NCBI GenBank assembly: GCA_963666945.2
Contig: CAXXRT010000036.1
Span: forward strand, 1 to 26,079
Direction: 5' to 3'
Source of the DNA: G963666945 sp963666945
GTDB taxonomy: Bacteria > Bacteroidota > Bacteroidia > Bacteroidales > Marinifilaceae
Length of the DNA: 26,079 bases
The stretch's first letter is position 1. The number at the start of each line of letters is the position of its first letter. The notes beneath the pieces are model-generated. The model had not been told where the DNA came from and did no database searches. It worked only from the letters and a program-made list of their open reading frames with translations. A program made the position numbers and the translations under genes. This document shows, one piece after another, positions 1 through 8,908 of this stretch.

Positions 1-409
1 GATCATAATCACAAATCACACCAGCCAAATCAACAGGAATTATAACCTTTGTGCGCTCAGTAATTGCAGCTTCCATCTTATCATAATCCATTTCAAGACA
101 GTCAGGCTGAACATCTACCATAACAATAGAAGCACCTACATGGTGAATAACACTGGATGAAGCGGTATAGGTATAAGCAGGAACAATAACCTCGTCACCA
201 GGACCAACACCTAACAAACGAAGAGTCATTTCCATACTCGTAGTAGCAGAATTCATACAAACAGCCTTATTTGTATTACAAAATATAGCTAACTGACTTT
301 CTAATTTTTTAGTACGAGGACCTGTTGTAATCCATCCTGAACGAAGTGCTTCAGCTACTTCATTTATTTCTTTTTCTCCTATATCTGGAGGTGAGAAGGG
401 TATTTTCAT
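1..409 (-). CDS. DegT/DnrJ/EryC1/StrS-family sugar aminotransferase, N-terminal part (3' end outside window)
   Basis: The minus-strand frame opens at the ATG at 409-407 and stays open to the window edge, giving about 136 residues that begin MKIPFSPPDIGEKEI. The segment SGWITTGPRTKKLE, followed by a conserved Gly/Asn/Ser-rich stretch and a VIVPAYTYTASS motif, is typical of PLP-dependent nucleotide-sugar aminotransferases (fold type I, usually 370-400 residues). The PLP-binding lysine lies in the missing half. Such enzymes aminate 4-keto (or 3-keto) nucleotide sugars. In this locus the CapD-like 4,6-dehydratase could supply a UDP-4-keto-6-deoxy sugar, and the rfb enzymes a dTDP-4-keto sugar; the real substrate cannot be told. 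The start lies one base after the stop of the upstream glycosyltransferase, so translation is probably coupled. Family assignment is firm; substrate is inference. Confidence 0.88.
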   Translation of the reverse strand, partial: MKIPFSPPDIGEKEINEVAEALRSGWITTGPRTKKLESQLAIFCNTNKAVCMNSATTSMEMTLRLLGVGPGDEVIVPAYTYTASSSVIHHVGASIVMVDVQPDCLEMDYDKMEAAITERTKVIIPVDLAGVICDYD

Positions 410-410
410 G

Positions 411-1412
411 TTATTTAAATTTAAATATATTAAAAGATTTCTTTATTAAACCAACCATAGTTCCGAGTGCATACGATACATGAATTAACGGAATAATAAA
501 AACATTTAATAAAGAACCAACTCGTTTATTCCGAATTGACACAATTAATACATTACAAAATATAATGAACAAATATAGAAATATAATCCCAAATGCTAAA
601 AAGAAAATGCTATTGACTAACAAAAAAAATACTAAAAGATAAAATGCCAAAGGACAAAAATGTCTATAACTTAAAGCCCCTGAAAACATAACATCAGGTA
701 AATAAACTCCTATAGCAAACATTTGTTTCACTAACTTTTTAATTGTATTCCTGCAATAATAGTCTGCAACCATATTTGTATTAAAATAAAAAATGCCCCC
801 AGCTTTTTTTATTCTATTATGCATTTCATTATCTTGATGTCTAACTAAATTCTCATTAAAATACCCAACCTCATCAAAAATAGTCTTTCTATATACTGCA
901 TAAACAGCTGTATCTTTAATTCCGCTATGAGATTCAGTTCTAAAACTAGAATTTCCAACACCTACCTTACAGGACAAAGCATCCTTAATTACTCTTCCCC
1001 AAAATCCTTTACCTTTAGTAATTAACTTACCTCCAACAGCGGTTAAGCGTTCGTTACCTTCTAAAGTCCTAATTCCTTCTATTATATAGTCTTCATGGAG
1101 ATACGAATGAGCATCAGGCCTTACAACATAACTTGCTTCTGAATTTTTTATACCTAAATTCCAACCAGGAGCTAATTTGTTTTTCTCATTAGAAATAATT
1201 TTATAACTAATATTCTTTGTTGATAAATAACTCTTAGCTATTTCAACGGAAGAATCAACACTTTGCCCATCAACTAAAATTAATTCATACTTAATATCGG
1301 TATTTTTAAATTGATTTTCAATAGACCTTATACAATCTTTTAAATATAATTCTTCATTTCTAAAAACAACAATAACGGAAATATCAAATTTTCTTAAGCT
1401 CATTTTTATCAT
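411..1412 (-). CDS. Family-2 glycosyltransferase, ExoA-like, with C-terminal membrane segments
   Basis: This 333-residue protein has a GT-A fold at its N-terminus. SVIVVFRNEE begins the nucleotide-binding strand, VDGQSVDSS lies near residues 47-55, and VRPDAHSY near 97-104 supplies the DxD-like acidic residue. This RxDAH form is characteristic of ExoA-type succinoglycan glucosyltransferases. The last third (about 245-325) holds two or three hydrophobic segments, suggesting anchoring to the inner membrane where lipid-linked repeat units are built. An alternative start at Met4 (1403) is possible. The start region overlaps the 3' end of the preceding propeller-like gene if that gene's reading frame is restored. 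Transferred sugar and acceptor are unknown. The gene is strikingly AT-rich compared with the export genes at 14-20 kb. Confidence 0.87.
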   Translation of the reverse strand: MIKMSLRKFDISVIVVFRNEELYLKDCIRSIENQFKNTDIKYELILVDGQSVDSSVEIAKSYLSTKNISYKIISNEKNKLAPGWNLGIKNSEASYVVRPDAHSYLHEDYIIEGIRTLEGNERLTAVGGKLITKGKGFWGRVIKDALSCKVGVGNSSFRTESHSGIKDTAVYAVYRKTIFDEVGYFNENLVRHQDNEMHNRIKKAGGIFYFNTNMVADYYCRNTIKKLVKQMFAIGVYLPDVMFSGALSYRHFCPLAFYLLVFFLLVNSIFFLAFGIIFLYLFIIFCNVLIVSIRNKRVGSLLNVFIIPLIHVSYALGTMVGLIKKSFNIFKFK

Positions 1413-2681
1413 ATCTTATAACATACAACTTCCTTATTCCTTCATGAACAGAATCAACAAATATAGACTTACCATCAAAACTCCATTTGGGATGTAAATC
1501 ACATCTAGTTTCATCATGAAAAGATAGAGATTCAAAAAAACACCTAACTTTTCTAATACATTATTACGCAAATCAAAAACATATAAAGATTTAAACCTGG
1601 ATTTATTAGGATAAGTATCAAATAGCATTAAATCATTACAAATTATCGGATGCCCATCTCCAAAAGAGTCAATTAATCCTTCTCCAATTACAGAAAACTT
1701 TCCTGTTGAAATATTAAGTTTATAATATTTGTCCCCATTTTCATATCTCCTCATATAACCTACTATATTTTCGTTTCCATACCAACAATAATGACTAACC
1801 ATCTCATGATCTGAAAGCAATTTTATATTAGTTCCGCATATATCAGAAACAAAAAGTCTATCATATTTTTTACCATTAATAAAAAATCTATGCATGAATA
1901 CAAATTTCTCACCATTAGGCGAAATCATAATATGATTAACTTTGTGATTAACTTTTACTTTTTGAGGGACATTAATAGGAAATTCTGATATAAGATTCCT
2001 AATTGAAATAATTAAATTCTTTTTAGAATCCCCTATTGTGAATTTAAATATCCCATCATTATCAATATCACTAATAGGAATCTTATCAATTACTATGTTT
2101 CTATAGCCATAATCTGGTCTCAAGCTATTTAACCTATCAAAGTTTAATGATAAACAGATATCTCCATATACATCATATATAGGGAAAGTATTTTTATGTA
2201 ATATTTTCCCTGTATTTGCATCTACAACTATAGATATATATTTTTTCTCCTCAGAACTATAGGCATTAAAAACAAAACTAAACTTTGAAATCCATTGTAA
2301 TTTTGTTCCTTGTTGCCAATTATAACAATTTGTTTCAAATTCAAAAATTATAGTATTCGACTTAATATTCTTAGCAATCACTTTTATAAAATGATTAGAA
2401 TTTGGTGATTTTTTGGTAGAATAATTTGTCTCTTGATAAATAACAAATTCATTTGTTACATTTATAGGAGACTTGTCATAATAACCAAAAAAAGACTCTC
2501 CTGAATCGGAAATAGATAAAACATCAAACTTTGACCTAGATTTATAATTTTTTACAAACACTAGAAAATTTAGATGTTGATATAATCTTTTTATATAATA
2601 TTTCAATTTAGGATTACTTTCTAATTTTCTAGCAAAAAATCTTTCTATAGGCGAATATGAGGATCTCATAATACATAACAA
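1384..2681 (-). pseudogene. Beta-propeller-like protein of polysaccharide loci, 3' frameshift
   Basis: The open frame 1434-2681 gives 415 residues with FFGYYDKSP (64-72) and NWQQGTKLQW (121-130). These motifs occur in a little-characterised propeller-like (PD40/WD40-type) family found among glycosyltransferases in surface-polysaccharide clusters. The last ~35 residues (LGVFLNLYLFMM...) look out of frame. A one-base shift at the seven-A run on the plus strand (1534-1540) restores 49 more codons reading RCDLHPKWSFDGKSIFVDS and HEGIRKLYVI, ending at a TGA at 1386-1384. That tail is the expected conserved end of such propellers: an RCDLHP-W-DGK blade repeat. The gene therefore lacks one T in the coding strand (T7 instead of T8). 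True mutation, slippage switching or sequencing error are all possible. Function unknown; it may help glycan assembly. An alternative start is Met5 at 2669. Confidence 0.7.
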
Positions 2682-2683
2682 TT

Positions 2684-4096
2684 TTAAAAATTAGTTCTCT
2701 TTTTAAGGAAATTAGCAACATTTTTAACCTTCTTATGCTCTATTGATAAATAGCACACCAAAAGTATAAAAATGAATATTATAGAATAATTAAAACTAAA
2801 ATATGATAAAATAAAAATTGACAATAACCAATATACAATTTCTAAGACATTATTAGAACATCTAGGTACATTAATTTTTTTTACTAAATATTCATGAACA
2901 AGAACAGATCGTGCAATTATTGCTAGCAAAGACGATAAAAGAACAAAACGTTCATCATTGAAGTAATTTGCTGAAAAAAAACATAGAACAAAACAAAATG
3001 ATAAGGATAATATATTAATTCTTAATAAGAATCTTTCTAATCTAAAAACCTTCATATAAGTTGAAAATAACAAGTTCATTTTACCATCAAAAAAACAAAT
3101 GGGAATCATATACGGAAAATATATAATACAAGAATTATATTGTGGTAAAAAATGCCTCACAACAAGTACTAAAGGAAAATAAACAAGCACAAAGAAAGGA
3201 AATACGCAATCTATAAAATTTCCTATGGTAACAAAATATGATTTTAACTTAGCTATTGACAATGTTCTTAACGTAGGAAATAACACCATACTGATCTGAG
3301 ATATAAATGCTAATAAAAACATTGTTATAGATAATGAAAACGATATCTTACCAAAGGTTGACAACCCCCAGTATTTATCAATTGTCATTCTACTTACACC
3401 CAATATTAATGCTCCAGAAATGTTTGATATCAATAATGGTAGGCCTGTTTTTATATTTATAATAGCCTCTTCCAGAATATTCCTAAAATATAGCTTCTTG
3501 TACACAAAAATTCCCCTGGACATATGCAAGCAATACAATAATGAACATAACCTAGAAAGACAAAAGAAAAAACACAAATATTCATACCTACATTGAAAAA
3601 AGAAAAAATAGATTACGAGTAAATTTAGTAATAAAAATTTATCAAGAATTACTGCTTTTGAATACACACTAGTCAAATTTACAGCCTGCATTATATAACC
3701 CAAAAAAGAGAAAATATTATGAATTAACAAATAGATCGCTAAATAGAATATTACAACATTTCTTTCTGTATTGATAAAATCAAAAGCCACAAGAAAAAAT
3801 AAAAGTATAAGAAAAAAGAACAAAGTAAAAAAAAGAAAAATAAATTGACCAGATATATCTTTCTTATTAACTTTATCAATAGATAACCCTCCTAGTCTTA
3901 AATAAATCCCATCAATTAGCCCTAAATGTGCAAATCCAACATAAGAGGAATAAAAAAGAAAAAGCTGCCAAAAACTAAAAGCTTCTAATGGTAAAAATTT
4001 TGGTATTACTAAAGATAAAAAAAGGCTCAATAATATTGAAATAGATTGAGCAATAAAAGCAAAAAAAACATTATTAACAAAACTTCTTCTCAACAT
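2684..4096 (-). CDS. wzx: Wzx-type flippase / polysaccharide transporter (MOP superfamily)
   Basis: This is a 470-residue integral membrane protein made almost wholly of hydrophobic segments (about 12-14). Its N-terminus (NNVFFAFIAQSISILLSLFL, then VIPKFLPLEAFSFWQLFLFY and HLGLIDGIYLRLGG) matches the start of the polysaccharide transporter branch of the MOP exporter superfamily. Length is normal for Wzx (400-500). The expected role is to flip undecaprenyl-linked oligosaccharide repeat units from the cytoplasmic to the periplasmic side of the inner membrane, for use by the neighbouring Wzy. It overlaps the 3' end of that wzy gene by 23 bases, a sign of coupled expression. It is extremely AT-rich, as is usual for flippases exchanged between strains. 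A lipid-linked product is implied by the Wzx/Wzy pair. Confidence 0.85.
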   Translation of the reverse strand: MLRRSFVNNVFFAFIAQSISILLSLFLSLVIPKFLPLEAFSFWQLFLFYSSYVGFAHLGLIDGIYLRLGGLSIDKVNKKDISGQFIFLFFTLFFFLILLFFLVAFDFINTERNVVIFYLAIYLLIHNIFSFLGYIMQAVNLTSVYSKAVILDKFLLLNLLVIYFFFFQCRYEYLCFFFCLSRLCSLLYCLHMSRGIFVYKKLYFRNILEEAIINIKTGLPLLISNISGALILGVSRMTIDKYWGLSTFGKISFSLSITMFLLAFISQISMVLFPTLRTLSIAKLKSYFVTIGNFIDCVFPFFVLVYFPLVLVVRHFLPQYNSCIIYFPYMIPICFFDGKMNLLFSTYMKVFRLERFLLRINILSLSFCFVLCFFSANYFNDERFVLLSSLLAIIARSVLVHEYLVKKINVPRCSNNVLEIVYWLLSIFILSYFSFNYSIIFIFILLVCYLSIEHKKVKNVANFLKKRTNF

Positions 4097-5378
4097 AAGT
4101 ATTTCTTTTAAATATTCTATACATTAAGCACATAGTAACTATTAACAAGATACCTGATGTTGACATAACATTAATAATAAATCGCTCTTCAATAAAAGAA
4201 AAGATAACAGGATATAATATTAAGGCATAAACAATTAATACTAACCTACTTGAATTTTTATTCAACAAAGAATAATAAAATACCCCATATAGATTACCTA
4301 AGATGAATTGAATTAATAAATTTCCACCTAAACCATAATCATGTATATACCTCCGTAAAGCAGTATATATATTAGTGCTACAATTAGTCCAAGAAGTAAA
4401 TGACAATTCAGTATGAGGAATTTCAAAATCGAAACCAAATTTATTTAGCATACTGTAGACTGAATATAATGTTTCTTCTCCTAAAAATTTACTTCTATAT
4501 TCGGTTTGTAAAAAATTATCTAGAGCTATTATGGGAGAACCAATATATTTAGACAATAACTCTAAAGGATCATGAGCTCCATATACTGCACTTCTAAAAA
4601 AAATTCCTATAGCTAAAAAGAATGAAATGATTATTAAGAAGGTAAATACACCTCTTTTTAAAATGAATTTTGTTGCAGATTTTGGATTCCTATATGAATA
4701 TAATTTCATATAAATAATAAATGCAAACAAAATTAAATACATCATTTGGGTTCTTCCTGTTGATAAAACAGTAATAAAAAAATATACTAATACTGGAACC
4801 AAAAGTAATCTATCGGTCTTGGCCAGAGATTTATTGTAGATATAAGCAAAAAAAGAAAAATATGCTATAGCCTTTGAAAGAAGAATACCATATTGCAAAA
4901 AAAGCCCCATCTCTGGCTTAATAAAATTATCATTATACATAACAAGTCTTGCATATGCAAGAACACCAAATATTCCTTGATCATTACCTCCGATTTCTGA
5001 AAGATTTAATATAAAGTCATAGTATGCTTTTAAAACTACCAACTGAAAAAATATCAATAGAATGAAAACGATTTTTTTAATCTGTATAGGCCTAAAAAAC
5101 CTATACTTCCCGGGATGTAAACTATAATATCTAAGTTTAGTATAATAAATCCCAAAAGCAAAAATATTTCCACTAAAAAAAGAGAAGATAGATAAGATTA
5201 TTACAATAAAAGTAACATAGGAAATATCTTGACACCAAACATTCTTAGCATAATATGCAAATCCAGAACCTAAAATATAACCCGAGATCATTAACAAAGT
5301 AGGGTGTAAAACATCTTTTGTTACGTTATAAACAAATAAATAAAAACAAATAAGAGTAATTAATAAAGCAAGTAACAT
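4074..5378 (-). CDS. wzy: Wzy-type oligosaccharide repeat-unit polymerase
   Basis: The 434-residue protein has around ten hydrophobic segments and a long, more polar stretch at about residues 265-350 (YRSKFLGEETLYSVYSMLNK, then HTELSFTSWTNCSTNIYTAL). The following RRYIHDYGLGGNLLIQFILG is typical of the O-antigen/capsule polymerase family that carries a large periplasmic loop between late membrane segments. Wzy joins flipped repeat units at the periplasmic face; Wzz (at 14.2-15.2 kb) would set chain length. The ORF shares one base with the next gene's start (TAATG) and overlaps wzx by 23 bases. Sequence conservation in this family is low, so the call rests on topology, the loop motif and position beside wzx. 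Confidence 0.8.
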   Translation of the reverse strand: MLLALLITLICFYLFVYNVTKDVLHPTLLMISGYILGSGFAYYAKNVWCQDISYVTFIVIILSIFSFFSGNIFAFGIYYTKLRYYSLHPGKYRFFRPIQIKKIVFILLIFFQLVVLKAYYDFILNLSEIGGNDQGIFGVLAYARLVMYNDNFIKPEMGLFLQYGILLSKAIAYFSFFAYIYNKSLAKTDRLLLVPVLVYFFITVLSTGRTQMMYLILFAFIIYMKLYSYRNPKSATKFILKRGVFTFLIIISFFLAIGIFFRSAVYGAHDPLELLSKYIGSPIIALDNFLQTEYRSKFLGEETLYSVYSMLNKFGFDFEIPHTELSFTSWTNCSTNIYTALRRYIHDYGLGGNLLIQFILGNLYGVFYYSLLNKNSSRLVLIVYALILYPVIFSFIEERFIINVMSTSGILLIVTMCLMYRIFKRNTYVEKKFC

Positions 5379-6082
5379 TATCTTCTTGATTCTTTTATAA
5401 ATTCTTCAAATCCATTAAAATAAGGCCTATGATTTTTTTTATAATATCCATATGCACCATCTCTCAACTGCCACAATACATTCAAATCAGGATGCAACTC
5501 ATTGGGGTCAAGAAATAATGGAAAATCATCATAAAAGTCCTTTATAACAGGCTCTCTTTTAAACCTTTCTCTAATACTTTTAGCATACTCTAGACCTTCA
5601 TTAACACAAAGTTTTTTTCTTTTATTATAATAATCATCAAGAGAACAAACTACTTTTGCCGGAGCACCGACAGCAACTGAATCTGAAGGAATAGATTTAG
5701 TCACAATAGACCCATACCCAATAATACAATTATCCCCAATAGTTACTCCTTTTAACACAGTACAGTGTCGTCCAAAATAAACATTGTTTCCTATAACTAC
5801 TTGACCAGAACAAGGTACATGATCATGATATTTATGTTTAAAAACCCAACTAGTTGCATCGTGAGTCATTAAAGTAAAATCCTTATTAATTCTAACATTA
5901 TCACCTATTTCTACCAAGGATGGTCTTGAAAAATCAATACTTATTGTATCTATTTTCCCCCACCAAATATTTTTTCCTATCTTGCATCCTTTATATTTAA
6001 GAAATCCTTCAAATAATTTCTTATTTTTTGATGCAAACCTAAAATATACTGCTTCAAATATTCTTTTTATTACTCGTATCAT
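5378..6082 (-). CDS. Left-handed beta-helix (hexapeptide) acyltransferase
   Basis: This 234-residue protein contains tandem hexapeptide repeats at roughly residues 57-150: VEIGDNVRI, VVIGNNVYFGRHCTVLKGV, TIGDNCIIGYGSIV. They are followed by the common end of the helix, SDSVAVGAPAKVV. These features define the LbH acetyltransferase superfamily, whose trimers move acetyl (or another acyl) groups from CoA to sugars. THDATSW near residue 74 holds a candidate catalytic histidine. A C-terminal tail of about 80 residues (from DDYYNKRKK) is longer than in maltose or serine acetyltransferases. It most likely O-acetylates the polysaccharide or its precursor. It does not resemble PglD enough to claim bacillosamine formation. 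Its stop and the wzy start are fused as TAATG, indicating an operon. Confidence 0.85.
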   Translation of the reverse strand: MIRVIKRIFEAVYFRFASKNKKLFEGFLKYKGCKIGKNIWWGKIDTISIDFSRPSLVEIGDNVRINKDFTLMTHDATSWVFKHKYHDHVPCSGQVVIGNNVYFGRHCTVLKGVTIGDNCIIGYGSIVTKSIPSDSVAVGAPAKVVCSLDDYYNKRKKLCVNEGLEYAKSIRERFKREPVIKDFYDDFPLFLDPNELHPDLNVLWQLRDGAYGYYKKNHRPYFNGFEEFIKESRR

Positions 6083-6095
6083 TATAATAATATAT

Positions 6096-6962
6096 TTACA
6101 ACATTAATCTTTTTATCCTCAATAGAAATAGATAATAATTTGATCTTAGACTATTTAAAGATTGGAAACGAACTTTCTTTGCAGAAGAGGATATAACAGA
6201 GTTTGTAGAAACATCTTCTAAATGTTTCACTTTTAAAATCTGATTGTATATCAAACTATATTTTTTCGAAAGTACGTACTCCCATAATATATTTTCTTCA
6301 CCATACATAAAAGTTTTCGGGAAAAATGCCCAATCTTCCTTTTGAATCCAATTTAAAGTAAAAATAATACATGCACCATGAGGAATAAAAGTATTATGGG
6401 TACCAAATTTCTCTATTTTATTTAGACTATAATAATTACTAATAGATCTACTATTATTTACAGATTTTTTAAAATAACTCAAAAAATAAACTAATATATA
6501 TGTTACAAATCTAACAATAATAGTGCTTGTCGAAACTATTTCTTTTCTAAGTGGATTTTGATGAACTCCATTTAAATTAACAATATCAGGACATATAATA
6601 TGACTAACCCCATCATCCGAATTTGACAATTCTAACAAAAAGTTTTTTTGCTCAATATAAACATCATTATTCATAACGCAAATATAATTCGGAGAGAATT
6701 TATTCTTTGCAAAATCATATCCCACATTGTTACCTTTTGCAAATCCTAAATTACGAGTATTAATAACAACATGAATATTTTCATCTTCTGAATATTCCTT
6801 TTTAAGAACCAGACCACTTTTATTGGGAGAATTATTATCAACGACTATTACATTTACAGTAAATCCACCCTTATCTAATGTTGAAAGATACTCAACTGAT
6901 TTTTTTGTGACTGGTATATCTTGATAATGTAAAATTACGAAACAGACACTACACTCTTTCAT
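6096..6962 (-). CDS. Family-2 glycosyltransferase, rhamnosyltransferase-like
   Basis: The 288-residue GT-A protein has VDNNSP at 41-46, NLGFAKGNN at 71-79 and the metal-binding MNND around 97-100. A later HGACIIF and a MYGEENILW segment (acceptor/catalytic-base region) complete the pattern. The NxGFaxGnN and (M)NND combination is typical of the WbbL/RfbF branch, often dTDP-rhamnose dependent. Together with the complete rfbABCD set just upstream, this makes it the best candidate rhamnosyltransferase of the locus; that specificity is inferred. No membrane anchor is obvious except a mildly hydrophobic stretch near residues 150-163. The first codons overlap the previous gene by 14 bases. Strongly AT-rich. 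Confidence 0.85.
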   Translation of the reverse strand: MKECSVCFVILHYQDIPVTKKSVEYLSTLDKGGFTVNVIVVDNNSPNKSGLVLKKEYSEDENIHVVINTRNLGFAKGNNVGYDFAKNKFSPNYICVMNNDVYIEQKNFLLELSNSDDGVSHIICPDIVNLNGVHQNPLRKEIVSTSTIIVRFVTYILVYFLSYFKKSVNNSRSISNYYSLNKIEKFGTHNTFIPHGACIIFTLNWIQKEDWAFFPKTFMYGEENILWEYVLSKKYSLIYNQILKVKHLEDVSTNSVISSSAKKVRFQSLNSLRSNYYLFLLRIKRLML

Positions 6963-7842
6963 TATGGCGACTTTTATATCTTTTGTATAATTGCTTGTAT
7001 GCCTCTATATTTAAGCCTATTTTACCTAAATATATCATTGCCACTAAATATTTTCTTTCACGAATAGCAACTAAAATAATTTCAAAATAATGAGAGGCAA
7101 TAATTGTTTTCTGCTCTCTTTTCGAATATTTTTTTAAATGTTTATATATTTTTCTAAAAAAGAGCTTTTTCACATTAATTATCTTTTGGGTATCTGGCTG
7201 GTTTATTTTACTATCCACATGGACATTCACCAATATCTCTGGCACTAAAGATATGTTATTATCGTATAAAAAATCTAAAATCAACTGTAAATCTTGATGT
7301 CTTATTAATGATTCATCAAACAATCCAGATTTAAATAAAACATCTTTCTTTAAAACCAATGTGGGAGTACAAATAGCAACAGAACGATTCAATACTTTTT
7401 TATGTATATCTTCTAAATTATATGGATCAACTTTACGAAGAACTTTCCCCTCTGAAGATAATTGATAATAACACGTTGCTCCACAGCAATTGGGATTCTC
7501 CATAATAGAAATCATTTGTAACTCTATTTTTTGAGGACTCCATTCATCGTCATCATCTAAAAAAGCAATATATTCTCCCTTTGATTTTTTTATCCCAATA
7601 TTTCTTGCTACTGCTCCATTAGTATGCTTTTCTTGTTTTATATAAAATAGTCTATTGTCTTTTATAGATAATAATTTTTCTTGAACTTCTAAACTATATG
7701 GATCATTAGGTTCATTATCATCTACAACTAGTACTTCGATATTTTCATAAGTTTGGTTCAATACGCTAGTAACTGCTCGCAATAACGTATCACTTCTTTT
7801 ATAAGTTGGAATGATACACGAAACTTTTATGTTTTTTTTCAT
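6949..7842 (-). CDS. Family-2 glycosyltransferase
   Basis: I place the start at the ATG at 7842-7840 (MKKNIKVSCIIPTYKR), four bases after the rfbB stop. The frame is open to 7923, but the extra 27 codons lie inside rfbB and do not resemble a glycosyltransferase start. The resulting 297 residues carry a textbook GT-A domain: IIPTYKRSDTLLRAVTSVLN, VVDDNEPND near 39-47, NGAVARNIGI at 75-84 and FLDDDDEW at 94-101 with the DxD metal site. A QDLQL motif further on fits the acceptor region. The C-terminal third is basic and helical. Donor and acceptor sugars cannot be read from sequence. It overlaps the next glycosyltransferase by 14 bases, supporting sequential action on one repeat unit. Confidence 0.87.
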   Translation of the reverse strand: MKKNIKVSCIIPTYKRSDTLLRAVTSVLNQTYENIEVLVVDDNEPNDPYSLEVQEKLLSIKDNRLFYIKQEKHTNGAVARNIGIKKSKGEYIAFLDDDDEWSPQKIELQMISIMENPNCCGATCYYQLSSEGKVLRKVDPYNLEDIHKKVLNRSVAICTPTLVLKKDVLFKSGLFDESLIRHQDLQLILDFLYDNNISLVPEILVNVHVDSKINQPDTQKIINVKKLFFRKIYKHLKKYSKREQKTIIASHYFEIILVAIRERKYLVAMIYLGKIGLNIEAYKQLYKRYKSRHNERV

Positions 7843-7846
7843 TGCC

Positions 7847-8908
7847 TTAGGATTTAGAGGTCTCATAATAGTATCTTTCATACTCTCCTGATGTAACATT
7901 ATCCATCCAATCCTGATGTTCAAGATACCATTTCACAGTTTTTTCAATTCCTTCTTCAAATTGTAATGATGGTTCCCAACCTAATTCATTCTTAAGCTTT
8001 GTTGAGTCAATAGCATATCTTAAATCATGTCCTGCTCTATCTGTAACATAAGAAATTAACTTTTCACTTGTTCCTTCTGGATTTCCTAATAATTTATCAA
8101 CTATTCTAATCATCACCTTTATTAAATCAATATTAGACCATTCATTAAATCCACCAATATTATATGTATCAGCAATTTTACCTTTATGAAATATCACATC
8201 TATTGCCCTAGCATGATCTTCTACATATAACCAATCACGCACATTCTCTCCATTACCATATACAGGTAGAGGGTTTCTTAATCTAATATTATTAATGAAT
8301 AAAGGAATTAATTTCTCAGGAAACTGATATGGTCCATAATTGTTACTACAATTAGTTACAATAGTAGGCATTCCATAAGTATCATGGAAAGATCTTACAA
8401 AATGGTCACTACTTGCTTTTGAAGCAGAATAAGGGCTATGTGGGTCGTATTTCGTTGTTTCCTTAAATAAAGTATTATCAAATTCCAATTCTCCATAGAC
8501 TTCGTCTGTTGAAATATGATAAAATCTTTTACCTTCATACTTTTCAGGTTTTTCTTCCCATGTTAATTTAGCAGCTTGTAATATAGTAAGTGTTCCCATT
8601 ACGTTTGTTCTTGCAAAAGTAAATGGGTCTTTAATACTTCTGTCTACATGGCTTTCAGCTGCTAAATGAATAACTCCATCTATGTCATACTCTTTGAATA
8701 AATTCTTCATTTTATCAAAATCACATATATCAGCTTTCACAAAAGTATAATTTGGATTATCCTCAATATCTTTTAAATTAGCCAGATTACCAGCATAAGT
8801 CAGTTTGTCAACATTTACAATTCTATATTCTGGATATTTATTTACAAACAATCTTACAACGTGTGAACCAATAAATCCAGCACCTCCGGTTATAATAATA
8901 TTTTTCAT
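7847..8908 (-). CDS. rfbB: dTDP-glucose 4,6-dehydratase
   Basis: RfbB (RmlB) converts dTDP-glucose to dTDP-4-keto-6-deoxyglucose, the second step of dTDP-L-rhamnose synthesis, in the cytoplasm. The 353-residue extended SDR protein has the NAD-binding GGAGFIG at 8-14, the dehydratase-specific catalytic Thr134-Asp135-Glu136 in HISTDEVYGE, and the Tyr160-xxx-Lys164 pair in YSASK. VYGNGENVRDWLYVEDH closes the substrate pocket. Length and motifs are normal for the family. It overlaps rfbD by four bases (ATGA type) and ends four bases before a glycosyltransferase. Its product may also feed the aminotransferase at the left edge, but rhamnose is the clear main route because all four genes are present. 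Confidence 0.97.
   Translation of the reverse strand: MKNIIITGGAGFIGSHVVRLFVNKYPEYRIVNVDKLTYAGNLANLKDIEDNPNYTFVKADICDFDKMKNLFKEYDIDGVIHLAAESHVDRSIKDPFTFARTNVMGTLTILQAAKLTWEEKPEKYEGKRFYHISTDEVYGELEFDNTLFKETTKYDPHSPYSASKASSDHFVRSFHDTYGMPTIVTNCSNNYGPYQFPEKLIPLFINNIRLRNPLPVYGNGENVRDWLYVEDHARAIDVIFHKGKIADTYNIGGFNEWSNIDLIKVMIRIVDKLLGNPEGTSEKLISYVTDRAGHDLRYAIDSTKLKNELGWEPSLQFEEGIEKTVKWYLEHQDWMDNVTSGEYERYYYETSKS

Noticed and set aside
7843..7923. N-terminal extension of the glycosyltransferase at 6949-7842
   Set aside because: The extra 27 codons lie within the rfbB coding end and do not look like a glycosyltransferase; Met at 7842 starts the conserved domain and fits operon spacing.
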